DNA of 64,000 bases, taken from NCBI RefSeq assembly GCF_023204875.1, contig NZ_CP096247.1, positions 124,001 through 188,000 on the forward strand, in the 5' to 3' direction. Below, in pieces: positions 34,935-43,300 of the stretch. Origin of the DNA: Prevotella sp. E15-22. Its GTDB lineage: Bacteria; Bacteroidota; Bacteroidia; Bacteroidales; Bacteroidaceae. How positions within the stretch are numbered: the first letter of the stretch is position 1; every line of letters starts with the position of its first letter. The position numbers and the translations under genes are program-made. The notes under the pieces are model-generated. The model ran no database searches and was not told where the DNA came from. It worked only from the letters and a program-made list of their open reading frames with translations.

Positions 34935-35275
34935 GGGGTTCTGAAAAAATGCAAACTAGAACGCGAAAATGGGTCAAAAATGACCTTTTGGATGACCCCT
35001 ATCGATTTCACCATGCAACGGAGGCTGTTTTACAACCCAACGGAGGCTGTTTTACCATGCAAAACAGCCTCCGTTGCAGTGTAACTCAGGCTCCGTTACA
35101 ACCTAAACGAATATTCGAACGCTTTCTAATTCTTTACACTTTTCGAGCCAATTTCGTAAACCATTCATTTTCAGCATTTTACGAACATGCTCATATTTCG
35201 CCTGTACGCACAGAAAAAATTTTTGGCTCAGAATTTTTAAATCTCAGAGGCGCTATTGTCCGAATAATTCTAAAA
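34935..35275. repeat. Structured intergenic repeat, copy B
   Basis: Second copy of the element at 1546-1880. Here the hairpin is perfect: CAACGGAGGCTGTTTT at 35038-35053 pairs over 16 bp with AAAACAGCCTCCGTTG at 35061-35076, loop ACCATGC. The left arm motif CAACGGAGGCTGTTTTAC also occurs once more just upstream (35016 onward), so the arm is duplicated. The TTCGTAA/TTACGAA dyad is kept with a different loop. The element fills the 430-nt gap between two convergent genes and ends about 20 nt from the stop codon of the TPR regulator gene. Nothing else is seen in the gap. Confidence 0.85.
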
Positions 35276-35296
35276 ATCAGGAATCCTGCCAGAACG

Positions 35297-36895
35297 CTAT
35301 GCCGTTTGAATCCATTCGTATTTCTGCTTCCATCGCCAGACGGTGGCGCGCGAGAGGTTCATCAGGTTCTGGATCTGCGTGCTGGAGAGGCCTATCTTGA
35401 CGAGGTAGCAGAACTGCATCTGCTGTTCGTTGAATGCGTCCGACTCGTGTATGAGTTTGTCGTGGAAGGTGGGGTAGAGGTTGTCCACAGCCTGGTAGAG
35501 CTTCTTCCAGTCGGATGCCTTCATGGGCTGCTTGCCCGAGGCCGACTCCTTGACGAACGACACCACATCCTCGGCCTTGTCCTCCAACTTCGACATGTGG
35601 AGCAGTTTGATGAATACCTTGTTCTGCTCTTCCTTCTGACGGATCTCCTCGTGCAGTCGCTTCTCCTCGTCAGAGAGCTTTCGCAGGTCGGCCGAGAGGG
35701 CGATGATTCGCTTCAGGTATCTGTTCTTCCTACGGATGTAAACGGTGATGGCAATGAGGAAGGCGAGGGCCGAAAGCATCGAGACGGCAATCAGCGTGTT
35801 GAAGGTCTTGTTCCTTTCGTCTTTCAGTTGCTGCTCCCTGTTCTGGTCCAGGTGATACTTATATGCGTTGGTCACTGTGGCGGCCAACTCCTGTCGCGTG
35901 CCAAAGTCCATCGAGTCGCTCAGTGCCATATAGCTCCTGGCAAAGTGATTGGTCTTCTCCTTGTCGCCCATCCTGTCATAGAGTCGGAACAGTGATTTGG
36001 CCGCATCGTACATGTTGTCTATGTCCTGCCCATCGTCCAGCACACGCTGACAATAGATGATGGCCGAGTCCACCTTGCCTGCAGCTTCAAAGTATCGAGC
36101 AAAGGCATTGCAAGGGAAAGCCTTGAAGTGTTCGAGGGGACGGTCTTCAATCAGTTCGTAGCACACCTTGGCTTTGGCAGTATCACCCAAAGTAGAGTAG
36201 TCGTTCAGCAGGTGGATGAGTGACGCCTGATTGCTGGAGATGTCTTCTTTCGAGATGATCTCCTGATAGGCCATGTCGAGCGCCTCCTTGGCCTGGGGCA
36301 TACTGTCCAAGGCCAGATAGGCTATGCCCATGTGCATATAGGGGATGACCAGACTGCCGATGCCTTTCTTACAGATCTCCAGTTCCTTCTTGGCCATCTT
36401 CAAGTCGTTCCGATAGTCCTGTACTGTATAGAACAGATGACTCAGATTGGAATAGGTGCAGCAGAGCATATAGGCGTCGCAGTCGTTGCAGTCGTTGGCA
36501 TAGCTCAGCGACTTGAAGAAGTTCTCGAGGGCCCTTGGTGTGTCCTGCAGGTCGCGATAGATGCTGCCAGCGTAATAGTACACCTCCTGCTTGTCGCGCA
36601 CGTTGCCCTCCTTCTCGAAATAGTCAACGAGTTGCCTGATCATCAAGTCTGACGTAGGCTTGTGATCAACTTTATCATTGAGTCTGACGCGCAGCAGGTC
36701 AAACTTGTTTTTGGCATAGGCCGATGCCCGCTTGATGTCCACCTCGACGGAGTCGAGCATCACGAGTGCTTCCTCTGGGTTCTCGTTACCTATTTCCTTG
36801 ATATAATCCAACCTGTCAAGGGTTGCATGGTCAGTACACGAGGTCAGGATTACAGCCAAAAACACATAGATATATGTAGTAAGGTTCTTCTTCAT
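35297..36895 (-). CDS. Membrane TPR lipoprotein with cytoplasmic HTH domain
   Basis: 532 residues. A lipobox-like LAVILTSC gives Cys20 as a possible lipid site. Residues about 25-355 are tetratricopeptide-type helices (for example YYYAGSIYRDLQDTPRALEN). One membrane segment is at about 366-386, then a charged coiled-coil segment (392-430) and a C-terminal helix-turn-helix at about 490-528, where LSSTQIQNLMNLSRATVWRW is the recognition part. I infer a one-component regulator: a periplasmic TPR sensor joined through the membrane to a DNA-binding domain. No kinase or receiver domain is present. Such proteins are frequent in Bacteroidales with unknown signals. It is divergent from a small membrane protein, and both promoters have matched TGAAACA sites that are candidates for its own binding. 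Confidence 0.82.
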   Translation of the reverse strand: MKKNLTTYIYVFLAVILTSCTDHATLDRLDYIKEIGNENPEEALVMLDSVEVDIKRASAYAKNKFDLLRVRLNDKVDHKPTSDLMIRQLVDYFEKEGNVRDKQEVYYYAGSIYRDLQDTPRALENFFKSLSYANDCNDCDAYMLCCTYSNLSHLFYTVQDYRNDLKMAKKELEICKKGIGSLVIPYMHMGIAYLALDSMPQAKEALDMAYQEIISKEDISSNQASLIHLLNDYSTLGDTAKAKVCYELIEDRPLEHFKAFPCNAFARYFEAAGKVDSAIIYCQRVLDDGQDIDNMYDAAKSLFRLYDRMGDKEKTNHFARSYMALSDSMDFGTRQELAATVTNAYKYHLDQNREQQLKDERNKTFNTLIAVSMLSALAFLIAITVYIRRKNRYLKRIIALSADLRKLSDEEKRLHEEIRQKEEQNKVFIKLLHMSKLEDKAEDVVSFVKESASGKQPMKASDWKKLYQAVDNLYPTFHDKLIHESDAFNEQQMQFCYLVKIGLSSTQIQNLMNLSRATVWRWKQKYEWIQTA

Positions 36896-36922
36896 TATCT
36901 TAGGCTTTAGTTATTTCGCATA

Positions 36923-36953
36923 CAAAGATAATAAAAACAAAAATAAACTACAA
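36923..36953 (-). promoter_or_regulatory. Promoter of the TPR-HTH gene
   Basis: Minus strand TTG (36953-36951), 20 nt, TATCTTTG (36930-36923), about 28 nt before the start codon. Confidence 0.75.
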
Positions 36954-36968
36954 GGATTTCGTGAAATT

Positions 36969-36985
36969 TGTTTCAGAGTGTTTCA
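36969..36985 (-). promoter_or_regulatory. Candidate operator TGAAACA-N3-TGAAACA (minus)
   Basis: Two direct TGAAACA heptamers with a 10-bp period, read on the minus strand, 15 bp upstream of the -33 box of the TPR-HTH gene. A matching site in the opposite orientation is at 37086-37102. Confidence 0.6.
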
Positions 36986-37085
36986 TATTTAGTTGATAAT
37001 GTAATAATTACTTCAACAAACAGAGTGTTGCTAAGTAACTGATTACTAATTTATTGTACACTTGTTTAATTTTTCTTTTGTTTAG

Positions 37086-37102
37086 TGAAACACATTGAAA
37101 CA
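37086..37102 (+). promoter_or_regulatory. Candidate operator TGAAACA-N3-TGAAACA (plus)
   Basis: Direct repeat of TGAAACA with a 10-bp period, upstream of the small membrane protein promoter (TTTG at 37114-37117, TAATTTTG at 37134-37141, 16-nt spacing). The 286-nt gap between the divergent genes holds the two sites, the two promoters and otherwise only AT-rich sequence. Confidence 0.6.
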
Positions 37103-37181
37103 TAAAAAGTTTTTTTGTTTTTGCAAAAGTAACTAATTTTGCAGCAGAATTTAAATCAACTATGATGTTAATTATTAATGT

Positions 37182-37469
37182 ATGAAACAAACTACAAGGA
37201 TTATTATTCTGGCATGTCTCGTTTTGACGGTCTATTTAACAGAAGCGGTGGCTATCTGTTTTAAGGAAGAGTTGTTTTGCTGTTGCACGAGACTCAGGTG
37301 GGGACTGGTTATGATACCGTGTGTTCTTGAGATTGTTCTCATCGCGGTTCTCATAAAGACCATTCTTAAAAACAAAGCAGAAAGGGATATAGATGATGTG
37401 TCAATCCTGAGTGGACTGATCATTGTGAACAGCGCGGCCGCCTTGGTGACCTATCAGTTTCTCTCGTAG
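37182..37469 (+). CDS. Small three-helix membrane protein
   Basis: 95 residues with three predicted membrane segments: about 6-26, 40-62 and 74-93. Between the first two is a cysteine cluster, FKEELFCCCTRLRW. I do not recognise a family. Support for a real gene is its own -7 box (TAATTTTG, 37134-37141), the hydrophobic pattern and the paired operator upstream. It is divergent from the TPR-HTH regulator gene, so it is a candidate target or partner of that regulator. It ends 30 nt from the stop of the convergent DUF4294 gene. What it does cannot be told. Confidence 0.62.
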   Translation: MKQTTRIIILACLVLTVYLTEAVAICFKEELFCCCTRLRWGLVMIPCVLEIVLIAVLIKTILKNKAERDIDDVSILSGLIIVNSAAALVTYQFLS

Positions 37470-37498
37470 GAAAAAAGTATTGGGGGAATGGCGTGTAC

Positions 37499-38101
37499 TT
37501 ACAGTTGTCCGGCCTCGACCATCAGAACCACACGTTCAGTGAGTCGGTCAGTGCCTTCTGGCTCATAGCCTTTCTTCAGCGAAGCACCAAACATCCAGGC
37601 AAAGGCCTGCCACATGCCTGAACGGATGGGACCGATGAAGGCCTGCATGGCTTCGTAGGCAGTGGAGTGACACTCACGGTCAACAAGTTTGATGAGCAGT
37701 TTGCCCTGCGAGAACGTCAGTTTCTTCATCTGTGGCTTATACTCCTTGACGATGGCCTGCTCCACCTTTTTCAGGTGGGCGTCGCGCTCCTTGGGAGGCA
37801 GTGTCTCAGTAAACTCGGCCGTCTCGATGATAATCTGGCGCACCTGCTTGGCTATGGGCAGTACCTTCTTCACGTTCTTCACCAATCGAATATAGGCTTG
37901 CTGTTGTCGCTTGCTCTTGAAGGTCAACTCTGGATACACGTAGACGTTCGACATCTCCATATACTGAATAGAATCGCCGTCAACCAGTGTCTTACTCACC
38001 TTCACCGTGGGCACAAACGTGGGGTCGCCCAGGTCGTTCTGGGCCACAGCCGACAGGGATGTCAGGGCAAGCGACAACAGGAAAAGCGCTATACGTTTCA
38101 T
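37499..38101 (-). CDS. DUF4294 exported protein
   Basis: 200 residues with a signal peptide (MKRIALFLLSLALTSLSAVAQ). The DUF4294 core is visible: VYVYPELTFKSKRQQQAYIRLVKNVKKVLP in full, written here only by its landmarks VYVYPEL and RQQQAYIRLVKNVKKV, then TFSQGKLLIKLVDRE and WQAFAWMFGA. The family is restricted to Bacteroidota and lacks a known function; its members are small periplasmic helical proteins. It follows the GH3 gene by 20 nt in the same direction and is probably co-transcribed with it. I see no functional link to the glycosidase from the sequence. Confidence 0.85.
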   Translation of the reverse strand: MKRIALFLLSLALTSLSAVAQNDLGDPTFVPTVKVSKTLVDGDSIQYMEMSNVYVYPELTFKSKRQQQAYIRLVKNVKKVLPIAKQVRQIIIETAEFTETLPPKERDAHLKKVEQAIVKEYKPQMKKLTFSQGKLLIKLVDRECHSTAYEAMQAFIGPIRSGMWQAFAWMFGASLKKGYEPEGTDRLTERVVLMVEAGQL

Positions 38102-38121
38102 GATTTGGTGCTATATTTTAT

Positions 38122-40452
38122 TTATTGTTTCAACAGGTTCAGTTTGACGTTGGGTGCCAGCGCGTTGGTGGTCTTCTCCGTATAGCGGCCCACCTTGGCT
38201 GTGGTGGTGCAACGGATGTCGCGACTTGAGGCACCAATCTTAAAGGTGTACTGACCAGCATCTGTGAGCCACTGACTGCCAGCCTCGTCGAACGATGCCA
38301 GCATGCGGACAGGAATCTGCATGGTGAGCGTCTGACTCTCGCCAGGCTGCAGTTCGCGCGTCTTGGCGAAGGTCTTCAACTCCTGAGCTGGTTTTTCGAT
38401 GCGGCCCTTAGGCGCAGTGACATAGACCTGTGCCACTTCCTTGCCAGCCACGCTGCCTGTGTTCTTCACAGTGACGCTCACAGTGACGTTCTTGCCACTC
38501 ACCTTCACCTTGGGTTTCGAGAACTCGAAGGTGGTGTAGCTCAGTCCATAGCCGAAGGGGTAGGCCACCTCTTTGTTAAAGGTGTCGAAATAGCGATAAC
38601 CCACATAGATGTCCTCGTGGTGCTTCATGGCCACCTTGTCGGCATAGCCCTCTGTCGAGGGGTGGTCGGTGGCGGCTATGGGCCAGGTCATCGTGAGGCG
38701 GCCAGAGGGGTTCACCTTACCAGTGAGGATGTCGGCCAGCGAGTTGCCACCCTCCTCGCCAGGCTGCCAGGCACAGATGATGGCATCGGGCAGGTCGCGC
38801 CATGAGGCTGTCTCGATCACGCTACCACTGTTGATAATCACGATGACGGGCTTGTGGGCAGCATGGAAGGCCTTGCATACCTCTGTGAGCAACTGGCGCT
38901 CAGTGTCGATGAGGTTGAACTCAGTATTGATGTCACGGTCGGCACCCTCGCCAGCCTGGCGACCAATGGTGACGATGGCAGCATCGGCTGCGCGTACCTC
39001 CTTATTAATAGCGATTGACGAGAAGCTAATCTCAGGATATTTCTGCTGACCAAACTGCTCCTGCTGGAACCAGTTGGCTGGATGACGCTCGGCCTGGAAC
39101 TTCAGGCGGGCAAAGTCGTTGTATTTGCGATAGATGTCAGTCAGGGTCTTCGATGTGCTGATGCCAGCATTCTTCAGACCCTCCACCAGGTCGACGACAT
39201 AGGGGGTGTGCACACAGCCAGAGCCTGTGCCGCCAGAGAGCAGGTTATAGGAGTTCTCGCCAAAGAGGGCGACGGTCTTGACCTGTCCGTCTTTCCACGG
39301 CAGACAAGGTGCCTGTACATTGTTCGTTGTACAAGGTGCATTCTTCAGCAGCACAATACCCTCGCAAGCCGTCTGGCGTGTGATGGCAGCATGTGCCTGA
39401 AGGTCAGGCTCATTGGTGGCAGGATAGTGCTTGAAACTGGGTGTCTTGACAATATACTCCAGCATGCGGCGCACGTTACGGTCGACATCCTTCATAGACA
39501 GTCGGCCACTATTCACACCATCGATAATCTCCTTCACCTGTGCTGGCTGTCCTGGTTCCATCAGGTCGTTGCCTGCCTGCACCTCAGTGATGGTCTCGAG
39601 TCCCTTGCGGATGCCAATCCAGTCGGTCATCACGATGCCCTTATAGCCCCAGTCGTTGCGCAGGATGCTGGTGAGCAGGTCGCGGTTGCCCATAGAGTAC
39701 TGGCCGTTGATCATGTTATAGCTCGACATGATGGTCCAGGGCTGACTCTCGCGAACGGCAATCTCGAAGCCACGCAGATAGAGCTCGCGAGCAGCACGCT
39801 GACTGAGTTGCTCGTCAACGCTGGTGCGGTTGGTCTCCTGCGAGTTGACAGCGAAGTGCTTGGCCGACACGCCAGCACCCTGACTCTGCACGCCGTTGAT
39901 ATAGGCAGCGCCAATCTTACCTGTGAGCAGCGGGTCTTCTGAGTAGTACTCGAAGTTACGGCCACAGAGGGGATTGCGATGCAGGTTCATGCCAGGACCC
40001 AGGATCACGTCGCAGCGATATTCCTTGGTCTCGTTGCCCACGGCCTCGCCCACCTTGCGTACCAGCTCTGTGTTCCATGTGGATGCCAGACACGAGCCAA
40101 TGGGGAAACCTGTGGCATAAAACGTATGAGTGGTGCCCCTACGGGTGGGGTCGATGCGCACGCCGGCAGGACCGTCGGTCAGTACGGTGGCAGGAATGCC
40201 CAGACGGGGAATGGCAGCAGAGGTGCCTGCAGCACCAGCCACGAGGTCGGCCTCGCCACCTACGGCAGCCTGGTCGCCAAAGAAGTTGTTGGAACCGCCA
40301 ACCAAGAGCTTGGCCTTCTCCTCAAGGGTCATGGCCTTCATCACCTGGTCGATGTTCGTCGCTGTCAGTTTGGGCTGTGCCTGAGTGGTTGTCGCCACCA
40401 TGCTTACTGCGGCCATGCAGGCCGTAAGGATCACTTTTCTCATAGGTTTCAT
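38122..40452 (-). CDS. GH3 beta-glycosidase
   Basis: 776 residues from the ATG at 40452; ATG 40443 is an alternative. The longer frame upstream of this runs through the promoter. Signal peptide with VILTACMAAVSMVATTTQAQ. The GH3 N-terminal barrel has GIPATVLTDGPAGVR near the start and the nucleophile aspartate in KGIVMTDWIG. The C-terminal alpha/beta sandwich follows (VALFGENSYNLLSGGTGSG, INSGSVIETASW), and a fibronectin III-like domain ends the protein (VTVKNTGSVAGKEVAQVYV). Exported GH3 enzymes of this layout are usually beta-glucosidases or xylosidases; the substrate is not decidable here. Divergent from the porin operon. Confidence 0.9.
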   Translation of the reverse strand: MKPMRKVILTACMAAVSMVATTTQAQPKLTATNIDQVMKAMTLEEKAKLLVGGSNNFFGDQAAVGGEADLVAGAAGTSAAIPRLGIPATVLTDGPAGVRIDPTRRGTTHTFYATGFPIGSCLASTWNTELVRKVGEAVGNETKEYRCDVILGPGMNLHRNPLCGRNFEYYSEDPLLTGKIGAAYINGVQSQGAGVSAKHFAVNSQETNRTSVDEQLSQRAARELYLRGFEIAVRESQPWTIMSSYNMINGQYSMGNRDLLTSILRNDWGYKGIVMTDWIGIRKGLETITEVQAGNDLMEPGQPAQVKEIIDGVNSGRLSMKDVDRNVRRMLEYIVKTPSFKHYPATNEPDLQAHAAITRQTACEGIVLLKNAPCTTNNVQAPCLPWKDGQVKTVALFGENSYNLLSGGTGSGCVHTPYVVDLVEGLKNAGISTSKTLTDIYRKYNDFARLKFQAERHPANWFQQEQFGQQKYPEISFSSIAINKEVRAADAAIVTIGRQAGEGADRDINTEFNLIDTERQLLTEVCKAFHAAHKPVIVIINSGSVIETASWRDLPDAIICAWQPGEEGGNSLADILTGKVNPSGRLTMTWPIAATDHPSTEGYADKVAMKHHEDIYVGYRYFDTFNKEVAYPFGYGLSYTTFEFSKPKVKVSGKNVTVSVTVKNTGSVAGKEVAQVYVTAPKGRIEKPAQELKTFAKTRELQPGESQTLTMQIPVRMLASFDEAGSQWLTDAGQYTFKIGASSRDIRCTTTAKVGRYTEKTTNALAPNVKLNLLKQ

Positions 40453-40465
40453 TTTTTCAGTTTTT

Positions 40466-40496
40466 GCGAAATGATGGGCTTCCTGCCCTATTTCGC
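40466..40496 (-). other. Hairpin in the GH3 leader
   Basis: GCGAAAT (40466-40472) and ATTTCGC (40490-40496) with an inner GGGC/GCCC form a stem that lies just after the expected transcription start and 14 nt before the start codon. No T run follows, so it is not a terminator. It could affect ribosome access or mRNA stability. Confidence 0.5.
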
Positions 40497-40499
40497 ATG

Positions 40500-40531
40500 C
40501 AAAGTTACTATGAAGTGTGTAAATAACCAAA
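40500..40531 (-). promoter_or_regulatory. GH3 promoter
   Basis: Minus strand TTTG (40531-40528), 20 nt, TAACTTTG (40507-40500). Confidence 0.75.
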
Positions 40532-40554
40532 TAGTTCGTAATCATTTTCATTAT

Positions 40555-40594
40555 TTTTAGGTATTGTATCTTTTTTTTATTCACACTACCTTTG
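40555..40594 (+). promoter_or_regulatory. Shared-motif promoter S1 (porin-imelysin operon)
   Basis: TTTTAGGTATTG at 40555-40566, exactly 20 nt, TACCTTTG at 40587-40594. The final TTG of the 12-mer is the -33 box. The same 12-mer with the same spacing is found at three other promoters to the right (46897, 51986, 63834). I read it as an operator overlapping the -33 region. Confidence 0.78.
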
Positions 40595-40619
40595 CAGCCG
40601 GAATTTTAACTAGTTTGAA

Positions 40620-41909
40620 ATGAAAAGATTTATTATAGCATTTTCAGTCATTATGGCCTGTCAGACAGTTGATGCTCAGACAGCAAAAGATAGCATTAAA
40701 GAAACAGAGGAATTTTCGCACCTGACTGTGGGCGGTTATGGCGAGGCTGTGTTCTCGCGTAATTATTTCAGTGACCACGTGAGTCGTTACAGTCAGCCTG
40801 AGTTGCACAAGGACGACCCCAGTCATGGTCGCTTCGATATTCCCCATGCTGTGGTTTACCTGGGTTACGATTTTGGTCAAGGCTGGTCGTTTGGCACAGA
40901 GATTGAGTTTGAGCACGGCGGCAACGGACTGGCCTATGAGAAAGAAGACGAGGAAGGCGGCGAATGGGAACAGGAAGTAGAGAAGGGCGGCGAGGTAGAG
41001 CTGGAGCAGTTCTGGATCCAGAAGTCGTTTGCTCGCTGGGCCAACATCCGTGCTGGACATATCGTGGTGCCTGTGGGACTGAACAACGCCCATCATGAGC
41101 CTACCAACTTCTTCACCGTCTATCGTCCTGAGGGCGAGAACACCATCATGCCCTCTACATGGCATCAGACGGGTGTGTCGTTCTGGGGCCGCTATAAGGA
41201 CTTCCGTTATGAGGCTCAGCTGCTGGCAGGCCTGAATGCCGACGGCTTTACCAATACTGGCTGGATTCACAAAGGACACATGTCACCCCTGGAGTTTGAT
41301 GTGGCCAACAAATATGGTGTTGCGCTCCGCTTGGATAACTATAGCATCCGTGGCTTGCGTATTGGCCTGAGTGGCTACTATGGCGAGAGCATCGGCAACA
41401 GCTATCCTCGCAATGCCAATGGTGTGGATGCAGAGTATAAGGGTCAGGTACTTGTTGGTGCCCTCGACTTTACTTATAAGGGGCATAACTGGATCGTGCG
41501 TGGCCAGGCCGACTACGGCTATCTGGGCGATGCCGATCAGTTGAAATACCTGTCGAACCGTGTGAACAAGAAGTCGCCCTACCACCACTCGGCCTTTGTA
41601 TCGAAGAACGCCTATGCCTATGGTCTGGAGGCTGGCTACGACATTTTCTCGCAGATTAGGAAGTTGCGTCAGCAGGAGAAGAAACTCTATCTGTTTGGCC
41701 GCTATGAGCAGTACAACCCCTATGCTTCGGCCACCAAGGGTGTGACCTATGATTATACGGCTGTGAAGCGCATGGCTGTGGGTGTGAACTACTACCCCCT
41801 CCACTCAGTGGTCATCAAGGCGGAGTATTCTAAGCGCTTCCTTAAGTCGCAGTTTAACAACGAGCCTTCGCTGAACATCGGCGTGGCCTACGAGGGCTTC
41901 TTTCTGTAA
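40620..41909 (+). CDS. Outer-membrane porin-like protein
   Basis: 429 residues with a signal peptide (to VDAQ, about residue 20). After a short linker the protein is made of amphipathic strands from LTVGGYGEAVFSRNYF onward and ends KAEYSKRF... NIGVAYEGFFL with a terminal aromatic, so it is a beta-barrel of the kind related to OprO/OprP-type porins. An acidic stretch (EKEDEEGGEWEQEVEKGG) at about 103-120 is probably a loop and could attract cations. First gene of an operon with imelysin, di-heme oxidoreductase, CcsA and TetR genes, behind the shared-motif promoter. A role in passage of iron or a metal complex is inferred from that context; the sequence alone says only porin. Confidence 0.78.
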   Translation: MKRFIIAFSVIMACQTVDAQTAKDSIKETEEFSHLTVGGYGEAVFSRNYFSDHVSRYSQPELHKDDPSHGRFDIPHAVVYLGYDFGQGWSFGTEIEFEHGGNGLAYEKEDEEGGEWEQEVEKGGEVELEQFWIQKSFARWANIRAGHIVVPVGLNNAHHEPTNFFTVYRPEGENTIMPSTWHQTGVSFWGRYKDFRYEAQLLAGLNADGFTNTGWIHKGHMSPLEFDVANKYGVALRLDNYSIRGLRIGLSGYYGESIGNSYPRNANGVDAEYKGQVLVGALDFTYKGHNWIVRGQADYGYLGDADQLKYLSNRVNKKSPYHHSAFVSKNAYAYGLEAGYDIFSQIRKLRQQEKKLYLFGRYEQYNPYASATKGVTYDYTAVKRMAVGVNYYPLHSVVIKAEYSKRFLKSQFNNEPSLNIGVAYEGFFL

Positions 41910-41948
41910 ACGATAAACAATTCAACATAAAAAAGTATTAAAAAGCTT

Positions 41949-43277
41949 ATGAAAAAGTATTTCTTCCTGTCAGTGGCAGTAGCCTTGGGAGCCCTGACAA
42001 TGACATCATGTGGCGATGATGATGACAACAAAGATGGTAATGAAACAGGTTTCAACATCAAGGTGACCACACCCGTTGTTGACCAGGATACCTATGCCTC
42101 TGTTACCACTGGCTATGACAACAAAGCCTTTGGTGAGGCCGCTATCGACGGATGTGCAGCCTTGGAGGGCGAACTGACAAAGGCCAACAGCACCATCAGT
42201 GGTGCCAGCCTCTCTGAGACACAGGAAGCTTATCTTTATAAAGTGCTCGAGAATGTGGTGAGCAACGTGATTGTGCCCACCTATACACAGTTGGCCAACG
42301 AAACAGAGGCACTGGAGAGCACCCTGAACGGTTTGACCGTGAACACGATTACACAGTCGCAGATCAATGCTGCCTGCGAGGACTTCAAGAAAGCCCGTCA
42401 GTACTGGGAGCGCTCTGAGGCATTCCTGGGTGGTGCTGCCAGCGACTTCGATGTGGACCCCACCATCGACTCATGGCCTTTGAACCGTTCGCTGCTGCTG
42501 AGCTACTTCAACAACGGCATGAACGAAGAGATGCTGGAGGATGCTACCATCCTGGGCTTCCACGCCCTTGAGTTCATCCTCTTCCGCAATGGTCAGCCTC
42601 GTAAGGTGGCCGAGTTGCAGGCTAACGACACCTATAAGAACTTCGAGCACATCACAGGTGCACAGGAGCTGGCCTATGCCCAGACCATCTGCACCCTGCT
42701 GAAGCAGCGCACCTTCCAGTTGCAGGTAGCCTGGGAGGGTGAGACATCGGCCAACGCTACCCGTGTGGCTGTGGTGAAGGAGGCTGGTCTCGACTACACC
42801 ACTGAGAAGGGTCTGAGCTATGGCGACAACCTGAAGAAGGCTGGTCTTGACAGCAAGAGCACCTTCCCCACACTGAAGGACGCCATCGCACAGCTGCTCT
42901 CTGACGACGAGGGTTCTTGCTTTGCCATCTGCTCGGAGGTAGGATCTGCCAAGATTGCCAACCCCTTCTCTTCAGGCGATATCTCTTATGTGGAGTCACC
43001 CTATAGCTACAACTCTATCAGCGACTTCCGCGATAATATCCGCTCTATCCGTAACATCTGGCTGGGCTCTACCGATAAGACTGCCAACCAGTATTCTTTC
43101 CACACCTTCTTTGCCAGTGTTGGTAAGGATGACGTGAACACAAAGGTGGAGAATGGTTATGTGAAGGCCATCGAGGCCATTAGCGGTATGCCTGCACCCT
43201 TCGTGAAGTACTGCAGCGTGGTGTGGGGTAAGGACTTTGACGATCCTGATAACTGGGACTCAATCTCAGAAGAATGA
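41949..43277 (+). CDS. Imelysin-family lipoprotein
   Basis: 442 residues. The lipobox TMTSC at 17-21 is followed by GDDDDNKDG; acidic residues right after the lipid cysteine are the surface-export signal of Bacteroidota lipoproteins. The imelysin-type helical bundle has the family motif GxHxxE in ILGFHALEFILF, and the paired FKKARQYWERSEAFLGGAAS and PLNRSLLL. Imelysin/IrpA-like proteins are iron-regulated and linked to iron acquisition, possibly by binding a ferric or heme ligand through the HxxE site. Gap of 39 nt from the porin gene and 23 nt to the di-heme gene. The operon and its promoter support an iron role. Confidence 0.9.
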   Translation: MKKYFFLSVAVALGALTMTSCGDDDDNKDGNETGFNIKVTTPVVDQDTYASVTTGYDNKAFGEAAIDGCAALEGELTKANSTISGASLSETQEAYLYKVLENVVSNVIVPTYTQLANETEALESTLNGLTVNTITQSQINAACEDFKKARQYWERSEAFLGGAASDFDVDPTIDSWPLNRSLLLSYFNNGMNEEMLEDATILGFHALEFILFRNGQPRKVAELQANDTYKNFEHITGAQELAYAQTICTLLKQRTFQLQVAWEGETSANATRVAVVKEAGLDYTTEKGLSYGDNLKKAGLDSKSTFPTLKDAIAQLLSDDEGSCFAICSEVGSAKIANPFSSGDISYVESPYSYNSISDFRDNIRSIRNIWLGSTDKTANQYSFHTFFASVGKDDVNTKVENGYVKAIEAISGMPAPFVKYCSVVWGKDFDDPDNWDSISEE

Positions 43278-43300
43278 AACATTAATTAATTATATTCATC

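Noticed and set aside
40453..40584. N-terminal extension of the GH3 protein
   Set aside because: It runs through the minus-strand promoter and leader and removes the signal peptide from the N-terminus.
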